DNA of 64,000 nt, from the NCBI GenBank assembly GCA_023078555.1, contig CM041198.1:9347836-9411835 (forward strand), written 5' to 3'. Origin of the DNA: Ulva prolifera. Lineage: Eukaryota; Chlorophyta; Ulvophyceae; Ulvales; Ulvaceae. Made by a program: the position numbers and the translations under genes. The notes beneath the pieces were generated by a model. It was not told where the DNA came from. It did no database searches and saw only the letters and a list, made by a program, of their open reading frames with translations. Positions 23,801 to 36,258 of this stretch are shown here, piece after piece; within the stretch, counting starts at the first letter, position 1; each line of letters begins with the position of its first letter.

Positions 23801-25119
23801 ATGGCTCTCCGCAAGCTCGCATCAGAGATGACATCTCGTCTCGGAGTGTCTTTCTCGTCGTCCATGCAGCAGCCCTCAATGACCTTGGGGAAGTCGTGGG
23901 CACGTGCGTACGCAGAAGGTGAGCCCACACACGCAACGCTCTGCTGGTGATGATGACGAGTGACCACTGTGACCACGAGCGAGGACATGTTCTAGAAATC
24001 TGACAGTTTGCATCTGTATGATCGTCCCCACACCGCGCGTCGGGAGTGCCATGCCCGGGCAGGATGCAACATGTACTCATTTCCCGTCTGCCTGGCAGCA
24101 ACATAAGTGCGACGCTACGATTTTGTAATAAATTCTAGCGTTACGGCTGCTCTTGATGGAAAGTCTAGAACTGATCGGGGTCCGTGTATCGGTGAATCAG
24201 GTCAACTGCAGCTCAACAGCCACGAGCACATCTACAGAGTGCGGCGCGCAGTCAAGACAGCCACGTGACAGACGGTGAACTATTTGCAGTTGTGAAGGAG
24301 CTCAAGTACGCGAAGTCGCATGAGTGGGTCCGCGTTGATGGGGATGTTGCCACCATTGGCATCAGCGACTTTGCACAGGCATGCCCCCAACAATGCCGTG
24401 CCAATCCACCTCCACCACAGCGACCCCATTCAGGAAGTTATAGAACCTGCTTTCTGTGCCAATTGCCAATGCCCACACGAGTCCAGCCATGTCAATGCCC
24501 TTGTGCTGCCATTGCAGGCACTCGTGGTTCTTTGTCATGGCTAACGAGATGTCCAAACCTGAATGTCTGTGAATCAGGTTCAAGCTGACTCCGATACGCA
24601 CTGCAGGGGGAACTCGGGGATGTCGTGTATGTTGAGCTCCCAGACGTGGAGAAGGAGCTGAAGAAGGAGGACACGTTTGGTGTCGTCGAGTCTGTCAAGA
24701 CAGCCTCAGACGTGTACTCACCTGTCAGCGGGGTGGTCGTAGATACCAACCAGGACCTCGAGGATGCACCTGACAAGGTGAGCTCTGTCATAGGCATTCG
24801 CAGGAGAGGTGCATGCTACGACACACCGTGTAGTCTGAAGAATCACAGGTTCCGATGTACAAATGCACACATCTGTCGCGGCATGAGCCATAATCGAGCC
24901 ACCAGTCACCGAGCTGCTGCCAGGTCTGATAGTGTGATCTGCGAACAACATGCGTAGTAAGGCGCAACGCATCAGGGCCTCAATACTAAAACGAGTGGTG
25001 TTGAGCAGGTCAACGCAGGGCCATACGGCGAGGGCTGGCTCATCAAGGTCAAGATGTCCGATCCATCCGAGTTGGACGACCTCCTGGACAGCGAGGGATA
25101 TGCGGCAATGATTGAGTAA
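23801..25119 (+). CDS. GCSH: Glycine cleavage system H protein (mitochondrial), 4 exons
   Basis: Lipoyl carrier that shuttles the aminomethyl group between P, T and L proteins of glycine decarboxylase. Exons 23801-23918, 24290-24378, 24607-24777 and 25009-25119 are exactly in phase and encode 162 residues. Residues 1-40 ([20 protein letters not shown]...ARAYAE) form a basic, Ser-rich mitochondrial presequence. The mature part starts [19 protein letters not shown], followed by [20 protein letters not shown], and the lipoylation loop [18 protein letters not shown] with the modified lysine at K100. It ends with [20 protein letters not shown] and ..[13 protein letters not shown]. Intron 2 (24379-24606) begins with GC rather than GT (CAG|GCATGC) and ends in AG; no GT donor nearby keeps the conserved FAQ-x-LGD frame. 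Length is standard for the family. Very secure. Confidence 0.97.
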
Positions 25120-25953
25120 GGCTGTTTACCCAAGCAGCTTCTTGCGATCGGTAGACTGGCACTGAGTGTCCATGAGCGCCCTGAGTGTGCAGTGCAATGC
25201 CAGGCCAGATATCGGAAGTGCAGGCACAGCCAGAGGGTCTGTCACTGCTCCCGTCGGCCGCAAAATGATCACAGTGTTTGGTACGAGTCTGACCGGTGCG
25301 TGTGAGGGTGTGTCGGGCGGCGGTGCGGATGTTGGTGCAAGGTTCGTGCTGCCGGATCCATGGATGGGCGGATGAAGCCTGTCGAATGGGTCCTGCTGGA
25401 CTGTGGACTACCCCTGGCAACGGGCGCCTGTACATAGACCTGGTGCACATGGCTCCGAGACCTCCAAAACCTTTAGCTCCTGTTATCATCCACGAGAGTT
25501 CCGGTTAGAAACATGCTTACGATACAGCATGAGATCGACGTTGAAGTTGACAGTGCTGCAAAGTTGCTGATGGAATACATACATGGTGCATACAACTCAC
25601 ACGTCCCCACACGCAAATGGCTGTTCTTTGTGCCAGGCTGCAGCAGTACACTGACAAACGCAGCAAGTGATATTTACATCCCTGATCAGACCTGCTCCCG
25701 TTCACACAAGCTGCATGAATACTCAGCCCGTCCACTTGTTGCAGCCAAGTGAGACATCAGTTAGATCTGGTCCATGTGCATGTTTGACGCGGTGCGTGTG
25801 AGGGTGCGCTAGCACAGAGAGGCCGCGGCGCCTCCCTACACTACAGAGTGAACCATCGCCACTCTCACGCATACGTTGTAACATTGCTATGCCTACGCTC
25901 TAGCCGCGGACAGGCCGCCTGCAGGCAGAGAGCGGGGGTGGGGAACGGCGCGC
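25120..25953. other. Intergenic spacer
   Basis: Convergent gene ends on both sides (GCSH plus, membrane-protein gene minus). Short open frames only; I see nothing else in it. Confidence 0.5.
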
Positions 25954-28900
25954 TCACTCCGGCGGGACGTACGCCTGCATGTTCTGTTCCCGCCGCCGCT
26001 GAGACATCGCAGCACCCTGCCGGGGGTGCTGCTCCGCCGGCACCTGCGCGGCAAGCAGGTGGTTAGCGCGGGGCGACAGCGGCGCCGGGGCCGCGTCCGT
26101 CACCTCCACCGCGGCCCCCGGCGGCGGCGCCGCGACCTCGGCGACCGGCCGCTCCCACGACGGCAGCAGCAGGCGGAGGTTGTGCGTGTCCGCATTGGTC
26201 GCGACGGTCGGCTGCGCCTTGTCTCCGGCGAGGTTGAGCTGCGACGACATGTTGTCGGCGATCTGTTTCCACTGCTGCAGGATCTGGCGGGCGTCCATTG
26301 CGAAGAGGTGCGGCAGCGTGACGGTGTACTGCTGCGCGGTGTTGGTCGCAGAGTTCTCCGTGTGGTGCGAAGGCTTCGCAAAGTAGCTCTTCGAGGTGAC
26401 CATGGCACGGCCTGGCCTGCGCGCGCCCACAGCAGCCCCTCAGGGCCCGTATGAACGAACCACATCACGCATTTCTGCCGTGCGAATACCAGGAATCAAG
26501 AGCCAACAACGGCAGCGGCGCCTACGCTGACGTTGCCCTCGCTCGACCGCCTCACGACGGCCACCCCGAGCCTCACAGAGACGACAGCAGCGGCCCGGGA
26601 GAGCAGCTGAGCGCAGTGAGCCGCGTCTAGCGGCACACTGTGCGTGACGAGCTGGCGGAGGAGCCCTGACCCGTCCGGCGCCATGCATGTGCAGGAGGCA
26701 GCTGAGCGTGCGACACCGGCGATGTGCATGCCTGACGTGATTCCTCGGCAACCGGAATGTGGTCACACGCTCCCTCAGATCACTCCGCACGTACACAGTC
26801 ATACATGTACAGTCACACATGTGCACAGTCACTTGCAGACAGCCACACATACAGTCACACATGTGCAGGGTTCGATAGTGACCACACACATCCGAGCACA
26901 ACAGGCATGGCTGCTGCCGGCTCCAGGCCAAGCAGATCGCGGAGCGGGCAGGCGCTCGCGCAGGGGAGGCGAGGGGTCGGGCGCACATGCAGGTGTCGAT
27001 CACGAGCTGCGTCGCGCGGAAGAAGCGCGTGTTGATGAAGTTGAGGATCATGACGAAGAGGAGGCCGACGAGGCCGACGCCGAGCACGAGGAGGATGTTG
27101 CTGCGCATCGTCTCCTCGCGGTCGGTCCGCGGCTCCGAGCCGAGCACGTAGCTCCAGCTGGCGAGGCCAAAGACAAAGGCGATGACCTCGGCGATGAGCT
27201 CAAACGCCTCCCAGGCATCCGACGTCTCCACCTGCGTGATGTGCCTGCACAGCACACAGCACAGCTGTGGCGCGCACGCGCCGCTCGCTGGCCACGCCGT
27301 CAGCGTGGGCCGAAGCGGTTGCACGCTACAGAAACATCAGGGGAATTGAAACGGCCGTGTCTGACCACCTCGCTTAGCACAGGAGGAGGCCCTGTGAGCT
27401 GCGTACGGCCGTCTGAGGGGGGTTTCCAGGTGGTTTACCCCTTCGGCGTATGTGCCATACTATGTGGTCCCGGTAAGTTGGAGTTGTGAATGTCCAATAG
27501 GATACGGCTCACTAAATTCAGATTTACTTTACTTTACACAGGGTAACGGCCCCCTCGCAGGTGCAGGACATGTGGCAAGACCCCCCCGCGGACATCGGAT
27601 CATGAGGCACAGGACAGCCGTTCGAACTCCGATGCCGCTGGCGCACAGCCACCGCCGAACGAACATGGCCGCTCCAGCGCGGAGCTATGCATGCATGCAG
27701 AAGCGCCACCGGCCCTTGCTACAGATTCACCACAGTGCAGTTGGAACCAGGTGAGAAAGCCGTGCAGCAGTGTTGTGACGGAAATCTGAACGCATCAGAG
27801 GGACCGCTCAAGCGTGTGCGTGTTGCCCTCTCGCGTTCCCAAAACCCTTCGCATGTGCACACACACTCCGGCCGGCCCAGGCGCGCCGCAAGCGTCGGGG
27901 GGGACACAGCATCCACAGGGCGCCGCCTGCCTGCATCCCGGAGGCCAGCCCATGGCAGCGTGGCAGCAGGCGGCGGGCGGGCGTGCTGCGGCGCGGCAGG
28001 TCCGCGCCGTTGCGGCAGCAGGAGCAGAGCGTACCGCGCATCGAAGCAGATGCGGCGCACAGACGTCTGGCAGCTGCACGTCTTGCTGACGCGCAGGATG
28101 GACACCGCGGGCAGCTTGGTGCCGCCGTCCGCGATCGGGTCACACGCGATGAGGTAGTTGCTCTCCCCGCAGAACCGCCGCCTCCGGAAGATCCGCAGCG
28201 AGTTCTCCGTGATCTGGGTGCGGTCGCGCTCCGACAGGCCTGCACGCCCGCACGGATTTTCAACGGCCTGCGAACGAGGCGTCACGAAGGTGTCCGGGAG
28301 AGCCTAGCGGTCTGCATGCATGCGTGTACGTTGGTTGACAGGCCTGCTGCCATGGTCCCATGCTGTTCCATTCCACACAGCATGGGGCGAGGCGCCCTGG
28401 ACGAGCCCAACGATTTGTGCACGCCCTGAACATCAGCCGTGACAACCCTGCATCGTGGTGGCTGATGCACCACCGACGTATGCTGTCATGGTCGGGCGGC
28501 TCGGGCTGCAGAACAGGGGCATGTGTCATCAACAAGGAAGACTCACTGGCTGCAGCAGCGCAGGATTGTGGGCCAGATTGAGCATGCACTGGAACATGCG
28601 ACTCTGAGTCTGTTGCAACCTGGGTATGCGGGGTGACACATGGTGTGGCTGCAACCGGTTGGCCAGCTGCGGTCTTGGACCCGCAGGAGCATGCAGCTGT
28701 GGACAATGCATGGCCGCATCCCGAATCCTTTTGAGACGAAAGAATCTAGCAATGACGGTGTCAGCCGCAGAGCCATGCATCGGCACCATGCATGACAGTC
28801 TTGAAGATCGCGCATTTCGCCTTGCAAGAACATGACAAGTTGATGTACTGCATGTTTGGTCGATTGTGGCGGCAGTGGCCCCAAGCTTCTCCGCACCTGC

Positions 28901-29556
28901 GGTCAGCATGTCCACCTCGTCTTGGCACTCTCTGAAACCGAACCTGCACGCCAAGCACTGAACTGCCAAACAAGCGATGTGTGGACGGTGATCCGTGGCG
29001 CAGTCATGCTGCAGGGTCGATCTGCATCTTGCACGAGGACGCGCTTCCCCACCTTGTGTCGTACAGCCTCAAGACACCGGCGCATCCTGTGCAGCAGCAG
29101 ATCCGCTTCAGCAGTCCGGTGCGTTTCGATTCATTCTGCGCACGTATCTGATCTTCGCGCATCATTTGCGTGAGCGCGTTGTTCGCACTACCGCCTGGGA
29201 GGCGACTCCTGCACATGGGCAAGGATTGTCTCGAAACAGTCGCAGATCAATATCACCGCGAGCCGTGGCTCAAACACCATCATGTGAGGCGATAGCGATT
29301 GCTGCTCCATGACCTGAGTCACTGGTGGTGTGTACACCGTTTATGAGCCTCGAGCAGGTGTCGATACCTGACATACTCAACAATCTTCGACATGATGTCG
29401 TGCTACGAGCACTTCAATCAGTCGCCCTCAATCACTATTCTGTAACCAAAGAGAGCAAAATCTCCACTGGCGGGGCCTACACAGACCACCTGGCCCGGGA
29501 TCGGCACGTTCAGTACCAGAAACAGCCCGAGAAACACATCAAGCAGCTGCAGGCGG
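25954..29556 (-). CDS. Multi-exon membrane protein of unknown family
   Basis: Not recognised. Supported minus-strand pieces, from 5': 29556 leftward (RLQLLDVFLGLFLVLNVPIP, hydrophobic); 29211-29053 and 28943 leftward, which join in phase at ..RLYDTR|FGFRECQDEVD; an exon from 28239 leftward (SERDRTQITENSLRIFRRRR, then CGESNYLIACDPIADGGTKL and a Cys-rich SCQTSVRRICFD); 27231-26997 with two transmembrane helices (AFELIAEVIAFVFGLASWSY and NILLVLGVGLVGLLFVMILN) ending FRATQLVIDTC; a likely exon about 26700-26520; and a final exon about 26410-25954 (YTVTLPHLFAMDARQILQQW; stop at 25954). Start and some junctions are undetermined, so the span is a minimum. A SINE-like copy lies close by in an upstream intron. 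Cytosolic basic and Cys-rich loops alternate with helices; no function is inferred. Confidence 0.55.
27345..27543 (+). repeat. SINE-like dispersed repeat, copy 1
   Basis: Shares about 200 bp with 36035-36258 and 54800-55036: AAACGGCCGTGTCTGACCAC, GAGGAGGCCCTGTGAG, GGTTTCCAGGTGGTTTACCC, CCAATAGGATACGGCTCA, ending in a TTTACTTTACTTTAC tail. This copy lacks the tRNA-like 5' head of the other two (5'-truncated) and has a few extra bases around 27450. It lies in the intron region just upstream of the exon at 27231 on the opposite strand. Confidence 0.7.
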
Positions 29557-29908
29557 CTGGAATTTACACAAGCAATGTATGCTGCAGTCTCTCTTTTGCG
29601 ACTCTTCTTGGCGTTGTAGCTTCGCGTGCAGTTATCCAGAAACATGTACTCAGCTGCGCAGGCCGCGTGAAATCGGACGCGTCGGCTCAGTGTGAGCTCA
29701 ATGCCGAATGTCGTCACTCGTGCACATCTTGCCCCAGCCTGCACACCAAAGGCGGTTTGAGAAGGCTGCATCGTTCTATGCAAGTGTGACATGATCATTG
29801 CGGAGTAGGGACACCTGTGAAAGCATGTGTCGACATATCGCATGCCCGTGAGCTCGTGTCTGTCGCATCGCCAAACTAGGGAGCATTACATCGAACAAGT
29901 TATCGTAA

Positions 29909-30999
29909 ATGAAGCTCATCGTGATATTCTCATGTCTGGTTGTGGCGTGCGGACTTGGGGCCGTGAAGTCTCCGTTCGTACGCTCACAGTTTGTGGGCGC
30001 CCCAGACGAGGATCCTGCTACTTTCATGCCAGCCAATGCTCCAGCGCCGCTTCAAGATCCATTGCTGGAATCTGCTGCTGACGAAGGCCCGGCTAATCTG
30101 TCAGTGGCCGATCCAGAGATGGGTTCCCTGTTGACACTGGACACTGGTGTGGATGTTGTCTCGTTCGCATGTTCTCTCCTACGTGATCGCACGGAAGTTT
30201 CCCACCTGATGTCGAGACTGCTGTATTCAGAGCCAGATCTGGGTCTCCTTCATCTTGCCGTTGCTCTCACGCTAGTGTACGCAAGACAAGCTTCGACATG
30301 CAGAGCTGAGTGGCATAATGCAGCAGTGCGCAGTGTTTATGGGCAATCAGCAACCCTCAGAGGCGTCAGAAAGTAAGAGTGATGAAGAGATTGAAGCTAC
30401 ACGGGGCGGGAAATGTCGAAAGCAGCGAGGTCGCCTGCCCATTGAGTGGGTGCCAGAGGGTAGGAATCTGACGGGCACAAAGTTTGTGAGGGACGCAGAA
30501 TGCTACGAGTCGGCAGCGGACCGGCCAATCGAAGACCCTGTGCAATCCACTCTTGTGAGCTGCATTGCCAAATGCACCGTTGCACGGCAATGCAACTTCA
30601 TCACATTCACGCCTGACACTGATGGCAGCAAGCAGGGCACGTAAGTATCGCTTCTTTGATGCAAACCGCACTGCTTTTGCATGTCCCGCCCTCAGCGCCT
30701 TCACCGTGACTTGTGCAGGTGCATCAGCTTCCACATAAACGCGGACTGCTTTGGTGCAAACAGCGACCCTGGCTGCTACTCCACAGCTGAGGACGACAAC
30801 ACAGTTGGCTTCAGTCTGGGTGATTGCCCCTTCGCCGCAGAGCCGTCAGGAGACATCATATCACGCAGCTTTGGATTGTTCAGGGCAATGCAGTCAGATG
30901 CAGCGAACGGGCTTGCGATCGCTGCCAGCACCATCACCATCCTCATGGCAGTCGCGGGGGCACCCTGCAGCTTTGTCAGCAAGGTCTTCAAGCTTTGAG
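29909..30999 (+). CDS. Secreted or membrane-anchored Cys-rich protein, unknown
   Basis: Not recognised. The first exon starts with a clear signal peptide (MKLIVIFSCLVVACGLGAVK) followed by an acidic Pro/Ala region. A middle exon ends at 30640 on a consensus GTAAGT donor and encodes EWVPEGRNLTGTKFVRDAEC and LVSCIAKCTVARQCNFITFT. This Cys spacing is like PAN/apple-type adhesion modules. The last exon 30719-30999 joins in phase (KQG-T-CISFHINADCFG) and ends with a hydrophobic C-terminus (GLAIAASTITILMAVAGAPC), suggesting a GPI anchor or terminal membrane helix. The junction between the first and middle exons is not resolved (somewhere in 30110-30430). Likely an extracellular surface protein; PAN assignment is only a suggestion. 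Confidence 0.55.
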
Positions 31000-31866
31000 T
31001 CAATTTGTCGCAGCATCAATTTTCCAATCTGTGCGGCTCCAGCGCACAAGCTGCCAGGTCGCTGCATGGACAGGCTCTCAGGCAAGGCGGAGGAGCACGG
31101 CCTCCATGGCACAGTGGTGCCCCGTGATCAGCACCCTTGTGCGCCAGGGCCCTCCAGCTTCCATCGCACACGAAAGATCACTTGTTCTGTCTCGTGAGTC
31201 GGACCGAAAATGTGTGCTGCTCCAGTGCAGACCAAACAACCGTGACCCAAGGGGTGCCACAACTCGCCAGCCTGAGACTGGAGTTGGCTCGGCTGCTGCG
31301 ATGCTTGCAACTGTGTGAGGCGGTGCCAGATGGATCCCACACTCGTCGTCCACGATCACAGCGCTGGGAGTTGTCTGATCAAGAGCTGGTACAAATCCTC
31401 GACTTTTCATTCTTGTTTCCTAGTGGTGCTCAGGACAGGGAGCGTTCCCGCCATGAGCTGGGATTGAGCATGTTTCGCCGCAAACCTGTCCGTGCCTCAA
31501 GCTTGCAGCACGCTTCGTTTGGGCTGAGGCTGATCCACTAGTAGACCTCCTCACCATGTAACAACGAGCATGATCCACAGCATCAGCCTGTCACCGTGTG
31601 CAGCTTCAGAGCTGTGCAGCAGCATTGCCAGCTTGTGCCCTCTGGCCGCACCACCCAGCGAAACCTGCCATTGCTTCAACTACAAAAGACAACCGTGGCA
31701 TGCGGGAGGCAGAGACCAGCACCATGTCTTGCAATCTGTAAGCTCTGGCACCAAGCTCCATCACAGCCGTACAATGCCCGCTAGGCCTCACTCTCCAAGC
31801 TCAGCCCTCCACACAAGGCAGCTGGCGACCTAGAGTGCAACAGGGCTGGGGTGCACATCTGCGTAC

Positions 31867-34800
31867 CAGCATCATCTACTGGAGCTTCCAGAGGTCCGCC
31901 CAGCTCTTGCCAGCATGCCCGCAGGTCCTGCCGTACGCATTCAATGCTGCGTGCCACCCGCTGCCGAACCTCGCTTGCCTTGCCACCTCCACACCGCCCT
32001 GAGTCTTGCCACGATGCAGCAACATCCAGCAGCTGCAATGCACACCTGCCCAGCGTGGCGTCATGCTGCTGCAGCAGAGGCACCAGCTGGCGCCGCTCCC
32101 ATGCCGCGCCCTGCTCCCATGCCCCCTTCGCGCTGTCCAGAGCCTCAGTTGTCGCTACCAGCGCATCCTGCAGCTCCGCGTTCTCTGCAGACACTTTTTC
32201 AAGCTCCCTGCACGAAACCAGTGGTGAACCCCGCATCTGCAACGGTGAAAATAACTATCGGTCCACAAACAGCACATGCGCGGGCTGCGAAGGTGCCAGC
32301 TCTGTACACGACTCTGCGCAAGACGATGCAGTTGAGACGTCGCATTCACGCAGCGACGGAGCAGATCGGTTGCTGCGTGGCCGCAACCTAGCATCCCCGA
32401 TTGCCTTGAAAGGCAGCGGATGCCATGCCCAGTGTGGTGTGCAGATGTGCCATGTAGAATCGTCCTCAACCCATCAGCTAAGCGACATCACAGGTGCTGT
32501 TGATGGAGGCAAATGCGCAGGTCCACCACATGGCGCTTCAGAGGGCCATCCCGCCTGATCGGACGCAGGGCTCGCGAATATCAACTACCAGCGTCATGTT
32601 TCATGAGCAACACGGCGACTTGGCTGCACACCACGGCGGCGCCGTCGGCAACGTGGAACATACCGAGCGGCTGCAAACGACTTGCCCATGCTGGCTGCCA
32701 GCGCTCTCTGGCAGCCTGCCGCACCACCCTTCGGTCGCTGCTTCTGGCGCTGCCGGGCCCATGCGGCCCGCTGCGCATCGACGCTCTCCGCGAGGCTCCG
32801 CTCCTGCTGCAGCCGCCGGTGGACGTCCTTCAGCCGCTGCCGGTGCCGCGCCTTGAGTGCCGCCACACGCGCCTCCTCTTGCTGCAGGAACACACGGTGC
32901 AGCATCAGCACCAGCGCATCCGCAGCCCGCATGCGCGCGACGGCCTGCTCGGCTGGCGGCGGCCCTTGCGCCACTCCACAGCCGCCCGAGCACATGCGGC
33001 GCGCCCCTCCGTACAGCGCCTCCCAGTCTGCCAGGAACTGCTGCACGAGCGAGGACGCTTCCTTGGGAAGCCACGCGGCGGCGGGAGCGCTCGCCGGCTT
33101 CCCGTGCGTCGATGTGGGAGCTTGCCCGAGGCAGACCTCTGCTGGTGCAGTCACCCCTGGGCCGCGGCTGCCGTGGTCGCGATCGCTTGTCCGCTTGAAC
33201 GCCGGCCGAGGGGTCGCGTGGCTTGGCATAGAGGTGACACCGCGGCTGGAGGCAGGGCGGCGGGTGGGTCGGCAGTGCGAGCGGCCCCTCCGTCCTGCTC
33301 CGCCGCCGAGGCATGGAGAGCTGCTGGTGAGGCCAGGGTGCAGCTCCTCGGACACCTGCAGCATTTGAGTGAGCTGATTGGTGCTTGTTCGTCAATCGTG
33401 AGAATGTTAGATAGTAGAACTTTGGTGAATCATTGTCTATATGCGGTGGATGCAGATGTGCAGGTTGTGAGCACAGCACACCCAGGCTTGCATCCCAGAG
33501 TACGCAGCACTGGCGGTCGATCCGCCATGCAGAGGATAGCATATGAAATTCCTCATCTGCATCAGATTGTACCTCTATGCAGCTGCTGCTACCCCACGGA
33601 TGAAGCATGGTGTGGCTGCAAGAGCGCAGCCATCGTGTAGATGCACACTGAAGCACGGAACTCGGAGCGTATGCTGAGCTCAAACTTTCGCGAGGCTCCA
33701 CTGCACAATTCTTGAAAGTGGTAGCGCACCGTGACGAAGTGGGCTGCTGCAGAGCCATCTTGTGAATGGGCCAGAGCCTGCAAACGGGCCTGAGGGGATG
33801 TGGAACGCTGCGTGCCTGCATCTGCAGCAGCTGCTTGCTGTTGTGCTGCTGCCGTAATGATCCTGCGCAGCTCCGTGTTCTCAGCTGTCAAGCTTTCTGC
33901 ATCGTGCCGGGCTGTTGCATACTGCTCTCTCAGCTTCAGAGCCTGCATGCATGCTCTGAAGAGTCACAGTTTTGCTTTTCTTTTCTTGGAATTTGATGCG
34001 ATCGGGGGTGCGGTAAGCATTCAGAGCAGCTCAGTGGTCCTTATACCGCCTCTCGTATGTGGCGTGACGGTCGAGGGCATCAGCATTGCACACAATGTTC
34101 GAGGAAATCTCTGGCAACGGGGTACAGCACCTGAGCCATTGCATCCTTCAGCGACAGAAGCTCGCTTGCCATGTCCTGCCGAATACGCTGTTCATGGAGC
34201 AGCTCACTTTGTCGGGATGTGACACCTTCCTCTGCATCTTCCTTGGCCCGAAGCAGCGCTTGGGCTTGATCCTGTGACGCTTGCAGCTTCTCAGCAATCT
34301 CGTCCCTCTCGCCCTGGATCGAGACTGCCACTTTTCTGAACTGTAGCCCATGCTGCGGAAGCATGCCGTATGACGACCAGGCGATGAGTCAACCGAATCA
34401 CTGCCGGCACGGCAATCGTACACAGTGAGACCAATCCGCCATGGTCCCATACCTGTAAGAACGTGCACCTCTGTTGCAGCTCGCCAATCGTCTGCCGCGC
34501 AACCTGATCACTGGCATTCAAAGATTCTTGAAGTCGTTTCAACATTCTAGCGCTGTTGTCTTCAGCAAGCTGCTGCTCACTGATGACCTTGCCTTGCTCA
34601 ACAGCATGCCTTTGCATTTCCTGCGGCCCATGCTCCCGTCATGCTTATACAGTTCAGCTCAGGCCATAGGTTCCCGAATCTTTGTGATGGACAATCACCG
34701 CAGCGTTGCTCTTGATGCAAGTGATCTCTGCACGAGCCTCCGATAGCCTTTGACAGCAGAACCACAGCTGGTCTCTGAGATGGTAAGCCAGTTGGTGAAG

Positions 34801-34914
34801 CCCCACATGATTCTCCCACAACGCGTAAGCTGCTTCACATTGAGGTAGATGTTCTGGAACCTCAATGCTTGCTTGCTTCAGCTTAAGGTCCCATGCCTCC
34901 CATTCATGGTGCTC
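31867..34914 (-). CDS. Long coiled-coil protein, at least six exons
   Basis: Not a named family. Six consecutive minus-strand exons agree in splice sites and phase: 34914-34699, 34620-34453, 34340-34131, 33942-33730, 33355-32664 and 32207-31867 (about 613 residues). Content: EHHEWEAWDLKLKQASIEVP..., heptad-rich segments (ISEQQLAEDNSARMLKRLQE, VSIQGERDEIAEKLQASQDQ, ALKLREQYATARHDAESLTA, RELEKVSAENAELQDALVAT), and a 692-base exon with a disordered Pro/Arg-rich half followed by a basic helix (FLQQEEARVAALKARHRQRL). A probable upstream exon lies about 35180-35030 and others toward 35700; downstream exons may lie at 31600-31800 and 31100-31400 (open minus frames). Resembles centrosomal or ciliary structural proteins in composition only. 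Confidence 0.7.
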
Positions 34915-35249
34915 CTACATGCACTGCGGCACAAGCTTAAAATCAGCGCGAGTCCTACGCTAAACATGACATATCTCACTCAAGAGGGCAGCAAGTATTA
35001 GACTGCATGAAATCGCGGTAAGGCGACCCACCGGCATGCCGTGCAGCGTTTGATGTCTGCTCTGGTGAGATGTGCACCAGATCGATCGCAGGAAAGCCGG
35101 CTTGTGACATACGACGCGCAAAATCTGAAAGTGACCTTACATGGTCTTTGCATCGCATGTCCGCTGACATTCGCATTTTGAGGCCCAAGCTTGGTGCTCC
35201 CAAATTTGATCGCGCACGTAGCTGAATATCAAACATGCATGTGCGCACC

Positions 35250-35291
35250 GGTTTTGGTGTATGTCTTCTCCCGTTCACTATTTTGTAACGT
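35250..35291 (+). mobile_element. Retroposon R3, strongly 5'-truncated copy (42 bp)
   Basis: Ends ..CTCCCGTTCACTATTTTGTAA plus CGT and is flanked by a perfect 14-bp target-site duplication, TGCATGTGCGCACC, at 35236-35249 and 35292-35305. Shares its 3' end with the copies at 42483-42649 and 50063-50138. Confidence 0.8.
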
Positions 35292-36034
35292 TGCATGTGC
35301 GCACCACGAACTCGGAAAGATACAGCAGTGGCCAGCAGCTTGCAGAATTGCGATCTATCGGTCTGAAGTAGCGCACCCGAGGTCTTAACGCGAGGTCTTA
35401 ACGCGAGGACCCGTGGCAGTGACACTCAGCGGCTGTTGTACTTCAACTTGTGGAAGTCATGCCTGCAGTCCTTGGACATAGCAAGCACGCGTGGCCATGT
35501 AAGCCTGGATCCGGACGAGGGAGTCCAAGGCAGTAAGGGAGCCTGCAAAAGAATTGGTGTGTACTGATATGTGACGCATCCATAATTTGATGTTGCACGA
35601 GACCTGCTGCTTGGAATCGTCGATGGGCAATTACTGACGGACACCGCCATAGCACGCAGACAGCTTCCTTGAGCTCATCTCCAGACGTCAGTGAGGTCAC
35701 CTGTCAGGCATGAATGTCCGATCTGCCGTCTATGCAAATGAGTCCAACTCTGCAACAAGCATCAGGACGTGTAGCACCGCCCTGGGCAGCACACAGGCGA
35801 AATTGCATATTGAACTCACGCCATGTCCATAGACCTACAGCTGTGCTGCTCAGGTCATGTCGGGCGGGAGGCTGAGGCCTCAGCATTATTTCAACCGTGG
35901 GGGAATTATATACATGAATACACTTGCTGTGGCACCAGCAATCAGTACCCGCCCTCTGGCAACAGCGTTCTGGGTAGGACTGTGCACATTGGGTCCAATG
36001 GGTTGAGGACGGATTAAAAGCTACCCCCTCTGTT

Positions 36035-36258
36035 TCAGGAGGTCGTGGGTTCGATTCTGCGTACGCTTAAGGTAATCGAAACGGCCGTACGTGACCACCT
36101 CGCTCAGCATAGGAGGAGGCCCTGTGAGTTGCGTACGGTCGTCTGAGGGAGGTTTCCAGGTGGTTCACCCCTTCGGCATGTGTGGTCCCGTTAATTCGGA
36201 GTTGTCAATGTCCAATAGGATACGGCTCAGTAACTTCAGGTTTACTTTACTCAGCAGA
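36035..36258 (+). repeat. SINE-like dispersed repeat, copy 2, with tRNA-like head
   Basis: Begins CTGTTTCAGGAGGTCGTGGG TTCGATTC, which reads like an anticodon-loop/variable-loop/T-arm with a Pol III B box (GGTTCGATTC). The body matches the other two copies and it ends in a degraded TTTACTTTAC tail. The A box is not obvious, so head assignment is by resemblance. Confidence 0.65.

Noticed and set aside
26026-27489. Plus-strand ORFs of 142 and 281 codons
   Set aside because: Opposite strand of the membrane-protein exons; the minus frames have membrane helices and splice sites.
32513-33640. 375-codon plus-strand ORF
   Set aside because: Antisense to the 692-base coiled-coil exon; no domain and Arg/Ala-rich as expected of a GC-rich shadow.
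36035-36070. Functional tRNA gene
   Set aside because: Only a T-arm/B-box-like segment; no acceptor stem or D-arm, and the sequence recurs as part of a dispersed repeat.
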